This document shows positions 54,315-64,000 of a stretch of 64,000 bases of DNA, piece by piece. The notes below the pieces were generated by a model. That model was not told the DNA's origin. It did no database searches and worked only from the letters and a program-made list of their open reading frames with translations. Origin of the DNA: Azospirillum isscasi (GTDB lineage: Bacteria; Pseudomonadota; Alphaproteobacteria; Azospirillales; Azospirillaceae); NCBI RefSeq assembly GCF_030849505.1, contig NZ_JAUJFI010000003.1, positions 37,797 to 101,796 of the forward strand, in the 5' to 3' direction. How positions within the stretch are numbered: position 1 is the first letter of the stretch; each line of letters begins with the position of its first letter. A program made the position numbers and the translations under genes.

Positions 54315-55871
54315 TCATGCGCCGCCCTTGCCCAGTGACCGGATCGAGGACGAGGCGTTGACCTTCCCCTCCCCCGTGTAGGCTTCGTGGTTGGCGTCGA
54401 TTTCGCCCAGCTTGTAGCGGTAGTTGATCATCATGCCGCAGGACTGGCGCAGCCCCTTGGGCGAGCGGTCGCCCAGCCAGTTCAGCCGGTCCATGCGGGC
54501 GCCGTTGCTGAGGTGGAAATGGGCCACCGGGTCGAGCGCACGCGCCGGCGCCGCGCCGGCCCGCTCGCTGCGGCGATCCGACGCGCGGACCGCGGTCAGA
54601 TAGTGCGCGCACAGCCGCATCAGCGGGCCGCGGAGCTGCTTCTGAAGCTCCTCCCGCGTCTGCCAGGAGGGCAGCGCCAGGGCCGTCGCCAGCACCGGGC
54701 GTTCCCCCGCCTCGCCGTCCGCATCCGATTCGCCGTCATCCGGGTGGGCGGCCGGGTGGGCGGCCATGGCCTCGGCGATGCGCTCCGCCTCCGGCGGGCT
54801 GAGCAGCGAGTCGCCCCGCTCGGCCAGCTCCCGGTCCAGCCAGCGGCGGAAACCGGGGATCGGCGACAGTGTGGCGAAGCACTTGATGTTGGGGAACTCC
54901 CCGGCCAGCCCGTCGACCACCCGCTTGATCAGGAAGTTGCCAAAGCTGATGCCGGCCAGCCCGACCTGGGCGTTGGAGATGGAATAGAAGATGGCACTGT
55001 CGGCGCTCTTCGGATCGCAGACCGGGGCGGAGGGGTCGAGCAGCGCCTGCACGTTGTCCGACATGCCCTGGACCAGCGCGACCTCAACGAAGATCAGCGG
55101 CTCGTTCGGCATGCGCGGGTGGAAGAAGGCGAAGCAGCGGCGGTCGGAATCGAGCCGGTCCTTCAGGTCCTGCCAGCCGCTGATTTCGTGCACCGCCTCG
55201 TATTTGATGAGCTTTTCCAGGAGCGAGGCCGGGCTGTCCCAGGTGATGCGGTGCATCTCCAGGAAGCCGACGTCGAACCAGTTGCGCAGCAGGCTCTTGA
55301 GGTCGTCCTCCAGCGCCTGGAGCAGCGGTTCGCCGCGCGCCATCTCCATCAGCTCGGCGCGCAGATCCACCAGGAACTTCACCCCTTCCGGCAGGGCGTT
55401 GAACTGGGTCAGCAGCCGCAGCCGCGGCGGTTCCAGAGCCCGGCGCAGGGCGCGCTCGGCATGGCCGCGCGCCACCGGGTCGCTGGCCGCCTGGAAGGTC
55501 GCCATGGCCTGATCGACGGCGGCGCGGTCCACGTCGAAGTCGCGCGCCAGCATCATCAGGAAATTGCGCCGCCCCTGCCCGTCCAGCGCCAGATAGGTGC
55601 GGCCGAGCTGCGCCGCCCGCGCCCGCGCCGACACCTCGCCGCCACGGCCTTCCAGGCAGGCTTCGATCTGCTCCTTCAGACGGTCGGCGTCCTCCTTGGG
55701 CAGGGAGGCGCGGGGCGCGGCGCCGACCACCCCGCGGGCGGAGGCGGCGATCTCGCGCCAGCGCGCGCGCAGCGTGTCCAGCGTGCGGTCGAGCAGGCCC
55801 GGCGGCTGGGCCGCGTTCGCGGCGGAGGGCGGGGCTGGCTCGGTGGTGTCGATCGGGGGCGTCTCGCTCAT
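54315..55871 (-). CDS. malonyl-CoA decarboxylase
   Basis: 518-residue enzyme converting malonyl-CoA to acetyl-CoA, of the eukaryote-like MLYCD/MatA family. The N-terminal helical domain is followed by the GNAT-like catalytic region: FFHPRMPNEPLIFVEVALV, AIFYSISNAQVGLAGISFGNFLIKRV, FATLSPIPGFRRWL and the catalytic-histidine motif AHFHLSNGARMDRLNWLGD. The C-terminus MMINYRYKLGEIDANHEAY is diagnostic. The ATG at 55871 gives MSETPPID. The usual partners of malonate catabolism (matB ligase, transporter) are not next to it. Confidence 0.93.
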   Translation of the reverse strand: MSETPPIDTTEPAPPSAANAAQPPGLLDRTLDTLRARWREIAASARGVVGAAPRASLPKEDADRLKEQIEACLEGRGGEVSARARAAQLGRTYLALDGQGRRNFLMMLARDFDVDRAAVDQAMATFQAASDPVARGHAERALRRALEPPRLRLLTQFNALPEGVKFLVDLRAELMEMARGEPLLQALEDDLKSLLRNWFDVGFLEMHRITWDSPASLLEKLIKYEAVHEISGWQDLKDRLDSDRRCFAFFHPRMPNEPLIFVEVALVQGMSDNVQALLDPSAPVCDPKSADSAIFYSISNAQVGLAGISFGNFLIKRVVDGLAGEFPNIKCFATLSPIPGFRRWLDRELAERGDSLLSPPEAERIAEAMAAHPAAHPDDGESDADGEAGERPVLATALALPSWQTREELQKQLRGPLMRLCAHYLTAVRASDRRSERAGAAPARALDPVAHFHLSNGARMDRLNWLGDRSPKGLRQSCGMMINYRYKLGEIDANHEAYTGEGKVNASSSIRSLGKGGA

Positions 55872-55977
55872 AGGCCAGAGTCTGGCGTGCGGGGTCGCGC
55901 TCGGCAAGCCATAGCTTGAGCCCAACCCCAAGGGGATGGCCCCCTGTCCGCCCGGACATACGCCGCAAGGGGCGGAG

Positions 55978-57444
55978 TCAGCGCTGGCCCGCCTTCAGCC
56001 GCTTCAGCACCCCCGGCAAGGCATCCGGCAAATCCTCGGCGATCAGACCCGGCCCAATCGCGGTGGCCGCCTCGCCATGCAGCCAGACCGCGGCACAGGC
56101 GGCGTCGAAAACATCCATTCCCTGAGCGATCAGCCCGAGCGCCACGCCCGCCAGCACGTCCCCCGACCCGGCGGTCGCCAGATCCGGCGGTGCGTTGGCG
56201 TTGATGACGGCGCGCCCGTCCGGCGCCGCGACCACCGTGTCGGCGCCTTTCAGAAGCACGACGGCGCCGCAGCGCGCCGCGGCGGCGCGGGCGCGCGTCA
56301 GTTTGCCGCCGTCCGGCACTGCGATCTCCGGGAAAATCCGCGCGAACTCGCCCTCGTGCGGGGTCAGCAGGCAGCGTCCGTTCAGGCGGTCGAGCAGGTC
56401 GGCGGGCGACTCGGCGAAGCTGGTCAGCGCGTCGGCGTCCAGCACGCAAGCCTTTCCGGCCTCCAGCGCGGCCAGAACGCGCGCCCGCGTCTCCGCGCCC
56501 ACGCCCGCCCCGGGGCCCAGCAGCACCGCGTTCTTGCGCGGGTCGGCCAGCAGGGCCGAGAAGGCGGCGGCATCGGCCACATCCGTCACGATCAGGCTCG
56601 GCGAACCGGCGGCGTAGATGGGCACCGCGTCCGGCGGGCAGGCCACCGTCACCAGCCCCGCCCCGGCCCGCAGGGCGCCCCGCGCCGACAGGCGCGCCGC
56701 TCCGGTCATCCGCGCGCCGCCCAGCACCACTGCGTGCCCCCGCGCGTATTTATGCGCGTCGAGCCGCGGCCACGGATAACGGCGGCGCCACAGTTCGGGG
56801 CCGTTCACCAGCGTTCGAGGCGAAACGCTGTCCAGCACCGTGTCGGGAATGCCGATGTCGGCGACCACCACCTCGCCGCACAGGGCACGTCCCGGCAGCA
56901 GCAGATGGCCGGGCTTCCGGCGGAAGAAAGTGACGGTCAGCGCCGCCATGGGGGCCACCCCCATCACCTGGCCGCTGTCACCGTGCACCCCGCTCGGCAC
57001 GTCCACCGCGACGACGGTGCGCCCCTCCATCGCCTCGACCACCTCTCTCGCCATGCCGTCGAGCGGGCGGGCGAGCCCGGCCCCGAACAGCGCGTCGATG
57101 ACCAGCGGGTTGCCCTCCAGCAGCCAGGGGTCGGCGGCCTCCACCGGCCCGGTCCAGCGCCCCGCCGCCACCGCCGCGTCGCCGCGCAGGGCGGAACGCG
57201 ACCCGAACAGGGCCAGCCGCACCGGCCAGCCCGCTTCCAAAAGAAGCCGCGCAATGACGAACCCGTCGCCACCGTTGTTGCCCGGCCCGCACAGGACGAC
57301 GGTCGGGTGCGGCGCCCAGCGCTCGCACACCGCGCGCACCACCGCGGCGCCCGCCGCTTCCATCAGCACAGGCCCCGGCACCCCGCCCGCGATGGTCAGC
57401 GCGTCGGCCCGGTACATTTCCGCAATGGAAAGAAGTTCGTCCAT
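55978..57444 (-). CDS. nnr: bifunctional NAD(P)HX epimerase and dehydratase
   Basis: 488-residue metabolite-repair enzyme that restores hydrated NADH/NADPH. The N-terminal epimerase domain has VVLCGPGNNGGDGFVIARLL and VAVDVPSGVHGDSG. The C-terminal ADP-dependent dehydratase domain has LLTPHEGEFARIFPE and DLATAGSGDVLAGVALGL. The ATG at 57444 (MDELLSIAEMYRAD) is preferred because AGGTGG lies shortly upstream; longer frames run into the tRNA-His gene. glnB follows divergently beyond the tRNAs, a common alphaproteobacterial neighbourhood. Confidence 0.94.
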   Translation of the reverse strand: MDELLSIAEMYRADALTIAGGVPGPVLMEAAGAAVVRAVCERWAPHPTVVLCGPGNNGGDGFVIARLLLEAGWPVRLALFGSRSALRGDAAVAAGRWTGPVEAADPWLLEGNPLVIDALFGAGLARPLDGMAREVVEAMEGRTVVAVDVPSGVHGDSGQVMGVAPMAALTVTFFRRKPGHLLLPGRALCGEVVVADIGIPDTVLDSVSPRTLVNGPELWRRRYPWPRLDAHKYARGHAVVLGGARMTGAARLSARGALRAGAGLVTVACPPDAVPIYAAGSPSLIVTDVADAAAFSALLADPRKNAVLLGPGAGVGAETRARVLAALEAGKACVLDADALTSFAESPADLLDRLNGRCLLTPHEGEFARIFPEIAVPDGGKLTRARAAAARCGAVVLLKGADTVVAAPDGRAVINANAPPDLATAGSGDVLAGVALGLIAQGMDVFDAACAAVWLHGEAATAIGPGLIAEDLPDALPGVLKRLKAGQR

Positions 57445-57555
57445 TTCTTCCACCTGCCGCAGTCCCACATCACCGTCCATCGGCACAATAAGCGCCGCGG
57501 TGACCGCCGCAAAGCCGGGCGCATGGGAAATGGCACGGGAATTGGAAAGGAGGAA

Positions 57556-58472
<917 letters not shown>

Positions 58473-58569
58473 TCGCGTCCCGGAAACCCGACCACCGGCC
58501 AACATGAACCAGCCCCGCCCACAACCGACGCAGACCGACTCGCCGCGCGTGGAACGATCCGTGCGTGTA

Positions 58570-58583
58570 CGCCCCTCCGGGCG
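58570..58583 (+). terminator. weak terminator-like hairpin between glnB and glnA
   Basis: CGCCC, loop CTCC, GGGCG, then CGACTTTTT. The stem is only 5 bp and the T tract is offset, so it could partly separate glnB from glnA transcription. A TTGACG...CTTAAG element at 58670-58698 leaves too short a leader to count as the glnA promoter. Confidence 0.4.
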
Positions 58584-58713
58584 CGACTTTTTGTGCTGCC
58601 ACGTTGTGTGCTCGGGAAAGGCATGACATAACGTCCGCCGCGAGCGCCGTCACCCGCCCCCCGGTCGGTTTGACGCAGCGGGACCCAAACCTCTTAAGCG
58701 TGGAAAAAGAGAT

Positions 58714-60123
58714 ATGTCCGACATCAGCAAGGTCTTCGACCTGATCAAGGAACACGACGTCAAGTACGTGGACCTCCGCTTCACCGACCCGCGCGGCAAG
58801 CTGCACCACACCGCTCAGCACGTCTCGACCATCGACGAGGACGTGTTCGAAGACGGCATCATGTTCGACGGTTCCTCGATCGCCGGCTGGAAGGCGATCA
58901 ACGAGTCGGACATGATCCTCCAGCTCGACCCGACCACCGCCGTGATGGACCCGTTCTCGGCCCAGCCGACGCTGAACATCCTCTGCGACGTGTACGAGCC
59001 GTCGACCGGCCAGCCCTACGCCCGCTGCCCGCGCGGCATCGCGAAGGCCGCCGAGAAGTACATGGCGTCGGCCGGCATCGGCGACACCGCCTACTTCGGT
59101 CCGGAAGCCGAGTTCTTCGTCTTCGACGACGTGAAGTTCAAGGTCGAGATGAACAAGGTGTCCTACGAGTTCGACTCGGAGGAAGGCCCGTACACCTCGG
59201 ACAAGGACTATGAGGACGGCAACCTGGGTCACCGTCCGGGCGTCAAGGGCGGCTACTTCCCGGTCGCTCCGGTCGACAGCGGTTCGGACCTGCGCGCCGA
59301 GATGCTGAGCGTCCTCGCCGAGATGGGCGTGCCGGTCGAGAAGCACCACCACGAGGTGGCCGCCTCGCAGCACGAGCTGGGCATCAAGTTCGACACGCTG
59401 GTCCGCACCGGCGACAACATGCAGTACTACAAGTACGTCGTGCACAACGTCGCCCACGCCTACGGCAAGACCGCGACCTTCATGCCGAAGCCCGTCTTCG
59501 GCGACAACGGCTCGGGCATGCACATGCACCAGTCGATCTGGAAGGAAGGCCAGCCGCTGTTCGCCGGCAACCAGTACGCCGACCTGTCGGAGCTGGCGCT
59601 GTACTACATCGGCGGCATCATCAAGCACGCCAAGGCGCTGAACGCCTTCACCAACCCGACGACCAACTCCTACAAGCGTCTGGTCCCGGGCTACGAGGCT
59701 CCGGTTCTGCTGGCCTACTCGGCCCGCAACCGTTCGGCTTCCTGCCGCATCCCGTACGTCGCCTCGCCGAAGGGCAAGCGCGTCGAGGTCCGCTTCCCGG
59801 ATCCGTCGGCCAACCCGTACCTGGCCTTCGCCGCCCTGCTGATGGCCGGTCTGGACGGCATCCAGAACAAGATCCATCCGGGCGACGCGATGGACAAGAA
59901 CCTGTACGACCTGCCGGCCGAAGAGCTGGCCAAGGTTCCGACGGTTTGCGGCTCGCTGCGCGAAGCCCTGGACAGCCTGAAGGCCGACAGCGCCTTCCTG
60001 CAGAAGGGCGACGTGTTCACCAAGGACATGATCGAGTCCTACATCGATCTGCGCACCGAGGAGCTGCTGGCCTTCGAGACCATGCCGCACCCGATCGAGT
60101 ACAAGATGTACTACTCGGTCTGA
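58714..60123 (+). CDS. glnA: glutamine synthetase, type I
   Basis: 469-residue enzyme joining ammonium and glutamate. [19 protein letters not shown], the ATP-site [17 protein letters not shown] and the adenylylation tyrosine Tyr398 in NLYDLPAEE identify a GSI-beta form controlled by adenylylation. Codon use is strongly biased to C-ending and the gene is likely highly expressed. It is the partner of glnB in the nitrogen-control unit and is closed by a strong terminator. Confidence 0.98.
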   Translation: MSDISKVFDLIKEHDVKYVDLRFTDPRGKLHHTAQHVSTIDEDVFEDGIMFDGSSIAGWKAINESDMILQLDPTTAVMDPFSAQPTLNILCDVYEPSTGQPYARCPRGIAKAAEKYMASAGIGDTAYFGPEAEFFVFDDVKFKVEMNKVSYEFDSEEGPYTSDKDYEDGNLGHRPGVKGGYFPVAPVDSGSDLRAEMLSVLAEMGVPVEKHHHEVAASQHELGIKFDTLVRTGDNMQYYKYVVHNVAHAYGKTATFMPKPVFGDNGSGMHMHQSIWKEGQPLFAGNQYADLSELALYYIGGIIKHAKALNAFTNPTTNSYKRLVPGYEAPVLLAYSARNRSASCRIPYVASPKGKRVEVRFPDPSANPYLAFAALLMAGLDGIQNKIHPGDAMDKNLYDLPAEELAKVPTVCGSLREALDSLKADSAFLQKGDVFTKDMIESYIDLRTEELLAFETMPHPIEYKMYYSV

Positions 60124-60217
60124 TCCATCGGTTACCGGTCCGCCGGATCACGGTGTCTGCCCTGCCCTCGCGGCGCGGCGGCCACCGCCGGAGGGCCGAA
60201 GCGTGGAGCAGAATACG

Positions 60218-60253
60218 AAAAGGCCCACCGGCGGCAGCGTCGGTGGGCCTTTT
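60218..60253 (+). terminator. strong bidirectional terminator between glnA and the Hsp70-like gene
   Basis: AAAAGGCCCACCG (60218-60230) pairs with CGGTGGGCCTTTT (60241-60253) around a 10-base loop. T and A tracts on both sides allow it to serve glnA and the convergent gene. Confidence 0.92.
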
Positions 60254-60277
60254 CTTGTCCAGGTTTCTAAAAATGCC

Positions 60278-61564
60278 TCAGGCGGTTCCGCCGTAACGCC
60301 GCCCCGCCTCGATGGTCAGGCCGGTGCCGACCGAGCCGAAGATGTTGCCCTCCACCACGCGGGCACCGGGCAGTTCGGCCAGGATGGCCGCCCGCACCTG
60401 TGGCAGCAGGGTGGAGCCGCCCGTCAGGAACACCGCGTCGATCTCCGCCGCCGGGGTGCCGGCCTCCGCCAGACAGGCGCGCACCCGCCCGCCGATGCGG
60501 CCCGCCAGGATCGCCGTCGCCCCGTTCAGCTCGTCCACCGACACCGGGCGCGTCATGCCGCCGCCGCCCCAATCCAGAAGCAGCCCGGCCTCCGGCCCGT
60601 CGGACAGGGCGATCTTGGTGCGCTCCACCGCCATGGCGAGTGCGTGGCCCAGCCGGTGCTCGACCACGCCGATCAGCCGCTCGATGCGGTCCGGCGTGGC
60701 GGAATCGCGCAGAAGACGTTCCAGGTCGCCCATCGCCTTGGCGGTGTAGAGGAAGTTGATCTTCGACCAGGTCGCCAGATCGAGGAACAGGTGCTTCGGG
60801 GCCAGCAGGCCGGGGCGCTTCATGGCGCTGCCGTGGCCCAGCAGCGGCATCGCCGTCGCCAGGGACAGGTCGCGGTCGAAGTCGGTGCCGCCGACGCGGA
60901 TGCCGTCGTTGGCCAGGATGTCCGCGCTGCGGTCGGCCCGCCCGCGCCGCTCCGGCCCGATGCGGACGATGGAGAAGTCCGAGGTGCCGCCGCCGATGTC
61001 GGCGATCAGGGCCAGTTCCTCCCGGTCCACCTGCTGTTCATAATCGAGCGCGGCGGCGATGGGTTCGTACTGAAAGGAGATGCCGCGGAAACCGACGGAG
61101 CGGGCAATCTCCCCCAGCGTCTCTTCCGCGGCGGCGTCGCCGGCCGGGTCGCCGTCCACGAAATGCACCGGGCGTCCCAGCACCACGTCGGTCACCTCGC
61201 CGCCCAGCGCCGTTTCCGCCCGCTCCTTCACCGCGGCCAGGAAGGTGGCGATGACCGCGCGGAAGGTGATGCGCCCCTTGCGCAGAGCCGTGTCGGCGTC
61301 GATCAGGTCGGTGCCCAGCATCGACTTGATGGAGCGCATCAGGCGTCCTTCGACGCCCGACGCATAGGCGTCGATGGCTGCCTGCCCGACCGCCACGGCA
61401 TCGGCCTCGAAATCGAAGAAGACCGCGCTGGGCAGGGTGGTCCGCGCACCGTCCAGCGGCAACAGGGCATAGCCGCCCGCACCCGTCCCCGCCGTCCCCT
61501 CTGACGCCGTCCGCACTCCGAGCGTCGTGTTGGACGTGCCGAAATCGAGGCCGCAAGCCGTCAT
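60278..61564 (-). CDS. Hsp70-family (YegD-like) protein
   Basis: 428 residues, about the size of the ATPase domain of Hsp70 only. ACGLDFGTSNTTLGV is the phosphate-1 motif, ALIADIGGGTSDFSIVRIG the phosphate-2, and AVFLTGGSTLLPQVRAAI the adenosine motif. There is no substrate-binding domain or EEVD-like tail. This matches the YegD group of Hsp70 homologues of unknown clients. It converges on glnA. Confidence 0.9.
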   Translation of the reverse strand: MTACGLDFGTSNTTLGVRTASEGTAGTGAGGYALLPLDGARTTLPSAVFFDFEADAVAVGQAAIDAYASGVEGRLMRSIKSMLGTDLIDADTALRKGRITFRAVIATFLAAVKERAETALGGEVTDVVLGRPVHFVDGDPAGDAAAEETLGEIARSVGFRGISFQYEPIAAALDYEQQVDREELALIADIGGGTSDFSIVRIGPERRGRADRSADILANDGIRVGGTDFDRDLSLATAMPLLGHGSAMKRPGLLAPKHLFLDLATWSKINFLYTAKAMGDLERLLRDSATPDRIERLIGVVEHRLGHALAMAVERTKIALSDGPEAGLLLDWGGGGMTRPVSVDELNGATAILAGRIGGRVRACLAEAGTPAAEIDAVFLTGGSTLLPQVRAAILAELPGARVVEGNIFGSVGTGLTIEAGRRYGGTA

Positions 61565-61682
61565 GGGAACCCCCGCCGTGTTGGAAGGGGCGAGGCTATA
61601 CAGGGGCCGGGCTTGCGGATCAAGACGCGCGACGGGACGGCCCGCGCTTGTCCTCCTTATTCCGCTGGCTTATTCCGCCGGC

Positions 61683-62138
61683 CTATTCCGCAGGAAGGCT
61701 GCGGGTCGCCACGAGGTGATTCAGCGTGATGGTCATCACCGCCTCGCCATGCTGGTTCAGTGTGGTGTAGGCCAGCCGGACGGTGCCGCGGTCGCCCCGG
61801 CGGGAGGGGATGGTCTCCACCACCTCCACCCGGACGCGCAGCGTGTCGCCGGGACGCACCGGGCGCAGCCAGCGCAACTCGTCGCCGCCCGAACCGCCCA
61901 GGCTGGTGCCGGTGATGGCCCCGGTGTCGCGGAACAGGCGGAAGGTCAGGGACAGGGTATGGAAGCCGCTGGCGATCAGCCCGCCGAACGGCCCCTCCGC
62001 CGCGGCCACCGCATCGATGTGGAAAGGCTGCGGGTCGAAGCGCTGGGCGAAATCCATGATCTGGCTGTCGGTGACCGTCGCCCCTTCGGTCTCGATCACG
62101 TCGCCGATGCGGAAATCCTCGAAACAACGCCCCGCCAT
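61683..62138 (-). CDS. MaoC-family dehydratase
   Basis: 151-residue hotdog-fold enzyme. The hydratase-2 motif is seen in DFAQRFDPQPFHIDAVAAAEGPFGGLIASGFHTLSL, with the catalytic Asp and His, and WLRPVRPGDTLRVRVEV follows. Members hydrate enoyl-CoAs. The substrate is not clear from context. Confidence 0.9.
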   Translation of the reverse strand: MAGRCFEDFRIGDVIETEGATVTDSQIMDFAQRFDPQPFHIDAVAAAEGPFGGLIASGFHTLSLTFRLFRDTGAITGTSLGGSGGDELRWLRPVRPGDTLRVRVEVVETIPSRRGDRGTVRLAYTTLNQHGEAVMTITLNHLVATRSLPAE

Positions 62139-62186
62139 GCCCGCGTCCTTCCCCGTCCCGTTTGTTCCTTGCGGAAACCCGCGCGG

Positions 62187-62981
62187 CTAAATGTAGATGG
62201 CGCCGTCCATATAGAGAACCGCTTTCCCGGCGATCTTCACGCGGTCGCCCGCCAGTTCGCAGGTCAGCGCGCCGCCGCGGGCGGAAACCTGCCGGGCCTT
62301 CAGCCGTTCCTTGCCGAGGCGCCACGCCCAATAGGGGATCAGCGTGCAGTGGGCGGAACCGGTCACCGGGTCTTCCGGAATGCCCTGGGCCGGGGCGAAG
62401 AAGCGGGACACGAAATCCACCCCGCCGCCGCCCGGCGCCGTCACGATGACCGCGAAGTAATCCTCCAGCTTGGCCAGAGCGGCCATGTCGGGCGTCAGAC
62501 CGCGGACCGCCGCCTCGTCGTCATAGACGACGACCAGATCGCGGGCCTTCAGCACCGCCACGGGCGGCGGCCCGCCCAGCGCGTCGAGCAGGCCGGGGGG
62601 CGGCGCCTCCAGCACGTCCGGCGGGCGGCTGGGGAAATCCAGCGTGTAGAGGTCGCCGCTGCGGGTGACGCTGAGGGTTCCGGCCTTGCGGGTGGTGAAG
62701 TCGATGCGGGGGCAGCCCCATTCCAGCATCGTCGCGATGACAAAGGCGGAGGCCAGGGTGGCATGGCCGCACAGATCGACCTCCACCGCCGGGGTGAACC
62801 AGCGCAGCTCGTAGCCGTCGCCCCGGCGGACGACGAAGGCGGTTTCCGGCAGGAAGTTCTCCGCCGCGATGGCCTGGAGCGTCGCGTCGGGAAGCCAGTC
62901 CTCCAGCGGCACGACCGCCGCCGGGTTGCCCGCGAACACCGCGTCCGCGAAGGCATCGACCTGATAGATGGGAAGGCGCAA
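62187..62981 (-). CDS. PhzF-family isomerase/epimerase
   Basis: 264-residue protein with the diaminopimelate-epimerase-like fold. It starts LPIYQVDAFADAVFAGNPAAVVPLEDWL, has the catalytic glutamate in ENFLPETAFV (Glu46), and later CGHATLASAFVI and PEDPVTGSAHCTLIPYW. No phenazine genes are near, so it is one of the many PhzF proteins of unknown substrate. Confidence 0.9.
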   Translation of the reverse strand: MRLPIYQVDAFADAVFAGNPAAVVPLEDWLPDATLQAIAAENFLPETAFVVRRGDGYELRWFTPAVEVDLCGHATLASAFVIATMLEWGCPRIDFTTRKAGTLSVTRSGDLYTLDFPSRPPDVLEAPPPGLLDALGGPPPVAVLKARDLVVVYDDEAAVRGLTPDMAALAKLEDYFAVIVTAPGGGGVDFVSRFFAPAQGIPEDPVTGSAHCTLIPYWAWRLGKERLKARQVSARGGALTCELAGDRVKIAGKAVLYMDGAIYI

Positions 62982-62991
62982 CAGAGCCCCC

Positions 62992-63408
62992 TTAGGGTTT
63001 TTCGGTAAACAGGAATGCCTGGGCGTGCCGCTCCATCCCCGCCGCCTCGTAGAAGGTGACCGCCTTGGGCGCGGACAGGAGAAGGCAGGTCACGCCCTCC
63101 CCCACCGCAGCGCGGGTGCGGCGCATCAGCTCCTTCCCGACGCCGCGCCCCTGAAAGGCGCGGTCGACGGCGAGGTCGGACAGGTAGCAGCAGAAGGCGA
63201 AATCGGTGATGGAGCGGGCGACGCCGATCAGCGCCCCGTCCGCGCCGCGGGCGGTGACGATCAGGCCGGCGTTGCGCAGCATGGCCTCCACCCGCGGGCG
63301 GTCCGCCACGGGCCGGCGTTCGGCCAGCCCGGAGCGGTAAAGCACGTCGATGAAGGCGTCGGCGGTCAGATCGGGTTCGACCGCGTAGAGGATGTCAACG
63401 GCGCTCAT
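62992..63408 (-). CDS. GNAT-family N-acetyltransferase
   Basis: 138 residues. FCCYLSDLAVDRAFQGRGVGKELMRRTRA carries the acetyl-CoA-binding QGRGVG motif, and the C-terminal AVTFYEAAGMERHAQAFLF is the usual end. The ATG at 63408 begins MSAVDILYAV. The substrate is unknown. It overlaps no gene and ends 11 bases upstream of phzF. Confidence 0.9.
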   Translation of the reverse strand: MSAVDILYAVEPDLTADAFIDVLYRSGLAERRPVADRPRVEAMLRNAGLIVTARGADGALIGVARSITDFAFCCYLSDLAVDRAFQGRGVGKELMRRTRAAVGEGVTCLLLSAPKAVTFYEAAGMERHAQAFLFTEKP

Positions 63409-63412
63409 TGGC

Positions 63413-63661
63413 TCAACCCTGCCAGAAGGGCTTGCGGACTTCGGCATCCACATCGGCGCGGGAAACGCCGATGTCCTTCAGCAGATGGTCGTCCAGCCGC
63501 ATCAGCGCCTGCCTCTGCCGCCACCGCTCGTAACCGTTCAGGCCGAGTTCCAGCACGAACCACACGGGGCGGATGCCGACGGCGAAGGCGCGCGCGATGA
63601 CCTTGAGGACGGCCGTGAACGAGGACGATCCGGACGGGCGGGTCGCTTCTGTGGTGCGCAT
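63413..63661 (-). CDS. DUF1127-family small protein
   Basis: 82 residues with the DUF1127 pattern in its C-terminal half (WRQRQALMRLDDHLLKDIGVSRADVDAEVRKPFWQG). Such proteins are small, often stress- or phosphate-related regulators in alphaproteobacteria. The start ATG at 63661 has AAGGAGG immediately upstream, one of the best binding sites in the window. It precedes the GNAT gene by 4 bases, so the two are probably coupled. Confidence 0.9.
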   Translation of the reverse strand: MRTTEATRPSGSSSFTAVLKVIARAFAVGIRPVWFVLELGLNGYERWRQRQALMRLDDHLLKDIGVSRADVDAEVRKPFWQG

Positions 63662-63712
63662 GGTGAACCTCCTTCGTCAAACATTCGGCCCCGAACAATC
63701 GAGACAATGGCG

Positions 63713-63740
63713 ATTATGTCGGTGCAATCGGCCCGGTCAA
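63713..63740 (-). promoter_or_regulatory. sigma-70 promoter of the DUF1127 gene
   Basis: On the minus strand TTGACC (63735-63740), 16 bases, CATAAT (63713-63718). The start near 63706 leaves a leader of about 45 bases. A perfect 12-bp palindrome TCCGATATCGGA lies upstream at 63765-63776 and is a candidate operator. Confidence 0.6.
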
Positions 63741-63855
63741 TGTCGTTATTGTCACCATTACATTTCCGATATCGGATGTATCCCGCGCGCCACACCCACT
63801 GGTTACAGATCCTTCGGACAGGTCCCGTCCGCGGGCGCAGCGCCGTGCAGGCATG

Positions 63856-63885
63856 AAAAAGGCCGGCCGCGGGAAGCGGCCGGCC
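63856..63885 (-). terminator. intrinsic terminator of the Bax-inhibitor-1 family gene
   Basis: GGCCGGCCGC, loop of 5, GCGGCCGGCC (10 perfect pairs), then TTTTT read on the minus strand. It lies about 27 bases after the stop of the gene at the window end. Confidence 0.93.
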
Positions 63886-63911
63886 CTTGAAGGCGCTTGT
63901 CGGTGTCCGCG

Positions 63912-64000
63912 TTACTCGCGGTCGCCCATGAGCTGCATGAGCATCTGGAAGAGGTTGATGAAGTTGAGGTAGAGGGAGAGGGCGCCCATGACGGCGAGCT
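63912..64000 (-). CDS. Bax inhibitor-1/YccA family membrane protein, C-terminus only
   Basis: The last 29 codons of a gene that continues beyond the window. The visible end is AVMGALSLYLNFINLFQMLMQLMGDRE and stop; SLYLxFINLF is the hallmark C-terminal helix of BI-1/YccA/YbhL membrane proteins. Nothing can be said about the rest. Confidence 0.85.
   Translation of the reverse strand, partial: LAVMGALSLYLNFINLFQMLMQLMGDRE

Noticed and set aside
58670..58698. TTGACG - 17 - CTTAAG as glnA promoter
   Set aside because: The transcript would start only about 9 bases before the ATG, leaving almost no leader or ribosome binding site.

Overview
The window reads as chromosomal DNA of a high-GC alphaproteobacterium of the order Rhodospirillales, most likely Azospirillum. 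The evidence is the uniformly high third-position GC, an alphaproteobacterial gene order (tig-clpP-clpX-lon-hupB; nuoA-N followed by birA-coaX-rnj-mce-DUF1467; proS-lolE-lolD; dnaE-rpsB), a short alphaproteobacterial ProS, a single-unit NuoG, and a glnB-glnA pair with a sigma-54 promoter as known from Azospirillum brasilense. The genus is an inference. Nearly all housekeeping genes lie on the minus strand.

Layout: 1-5.0 kb holds rpsB (cut by the window edge), a 0.75 kb gap packed with perfect hairpins, and dnaE. 5.2-9.2 kb is a mixed accessory stretch (VOC protein, nitronate monooxygenase, diguanylate cyclase, periplasmic pentapeptide protein, thioesterase), followed by a MNT/HEPN toxin-antitoxin pair. 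10.0-16.0 kb is a methionine-cycle block on the minus strand, sahR-metF-DUF29-metH, behind a promoter that carries a perfect 16-bp palindrome. 16.3-21.2 kb is on the plus strand: mlaA, mlaC, a pentapeptide-PilZ fusion, a lipoprotein and an EamA transporter. 21.2-27.0 kb (minus) has a dienelactone hydrolase, lolD, lolE, proS and two unrecognised genes.

From 46.5 kb down to 27.4 kb runs one compact minus-strand block: all 14 subunits of respiratory complex I (nuoA-N), then birA, coaX, rnj, mce, DUF1467 and tag, closed by an intrinsic terminator at 27.2 kb. NuoL carries a striking His/Asp-rich loop. 46.8-54.2 kb has tRNA-Asp, tRNA-Val, HU, Lon, ClpX, ClpP, trigger factor and tRNA-Leu, i.e. a protein quality-control cluster with several clear hairpins and terminators. 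54.3-57.8 kb has malonyl-CoA decarboxylase, the NAD(P)HX repair enzyme and two tandem tRNA-His genes. 57.9-60.3 kb is the nitrogen-control pair glnB-glnA with a sigma-54 promoter and an NtrC-like site. 60.3-64 kb has an Hsp70-like protein, a MaoC dehydratase, a PhzF protein, a GNAT acetyltransferase, a DUF1127 protein and the C-terminus of a Bax-inhibitor-1 family membrane protein.

I found no CRISPR array, prophage, insertion sequence or biosynthetic cluster. The most unusual signals are the SahR-type methionine operon with its palindrome and embedded DUF29 gene, the NuoL metal-binding-like loop, the pentapeptide-PilZ fusion, and the palindrome cluster between dnaE and rpsB.
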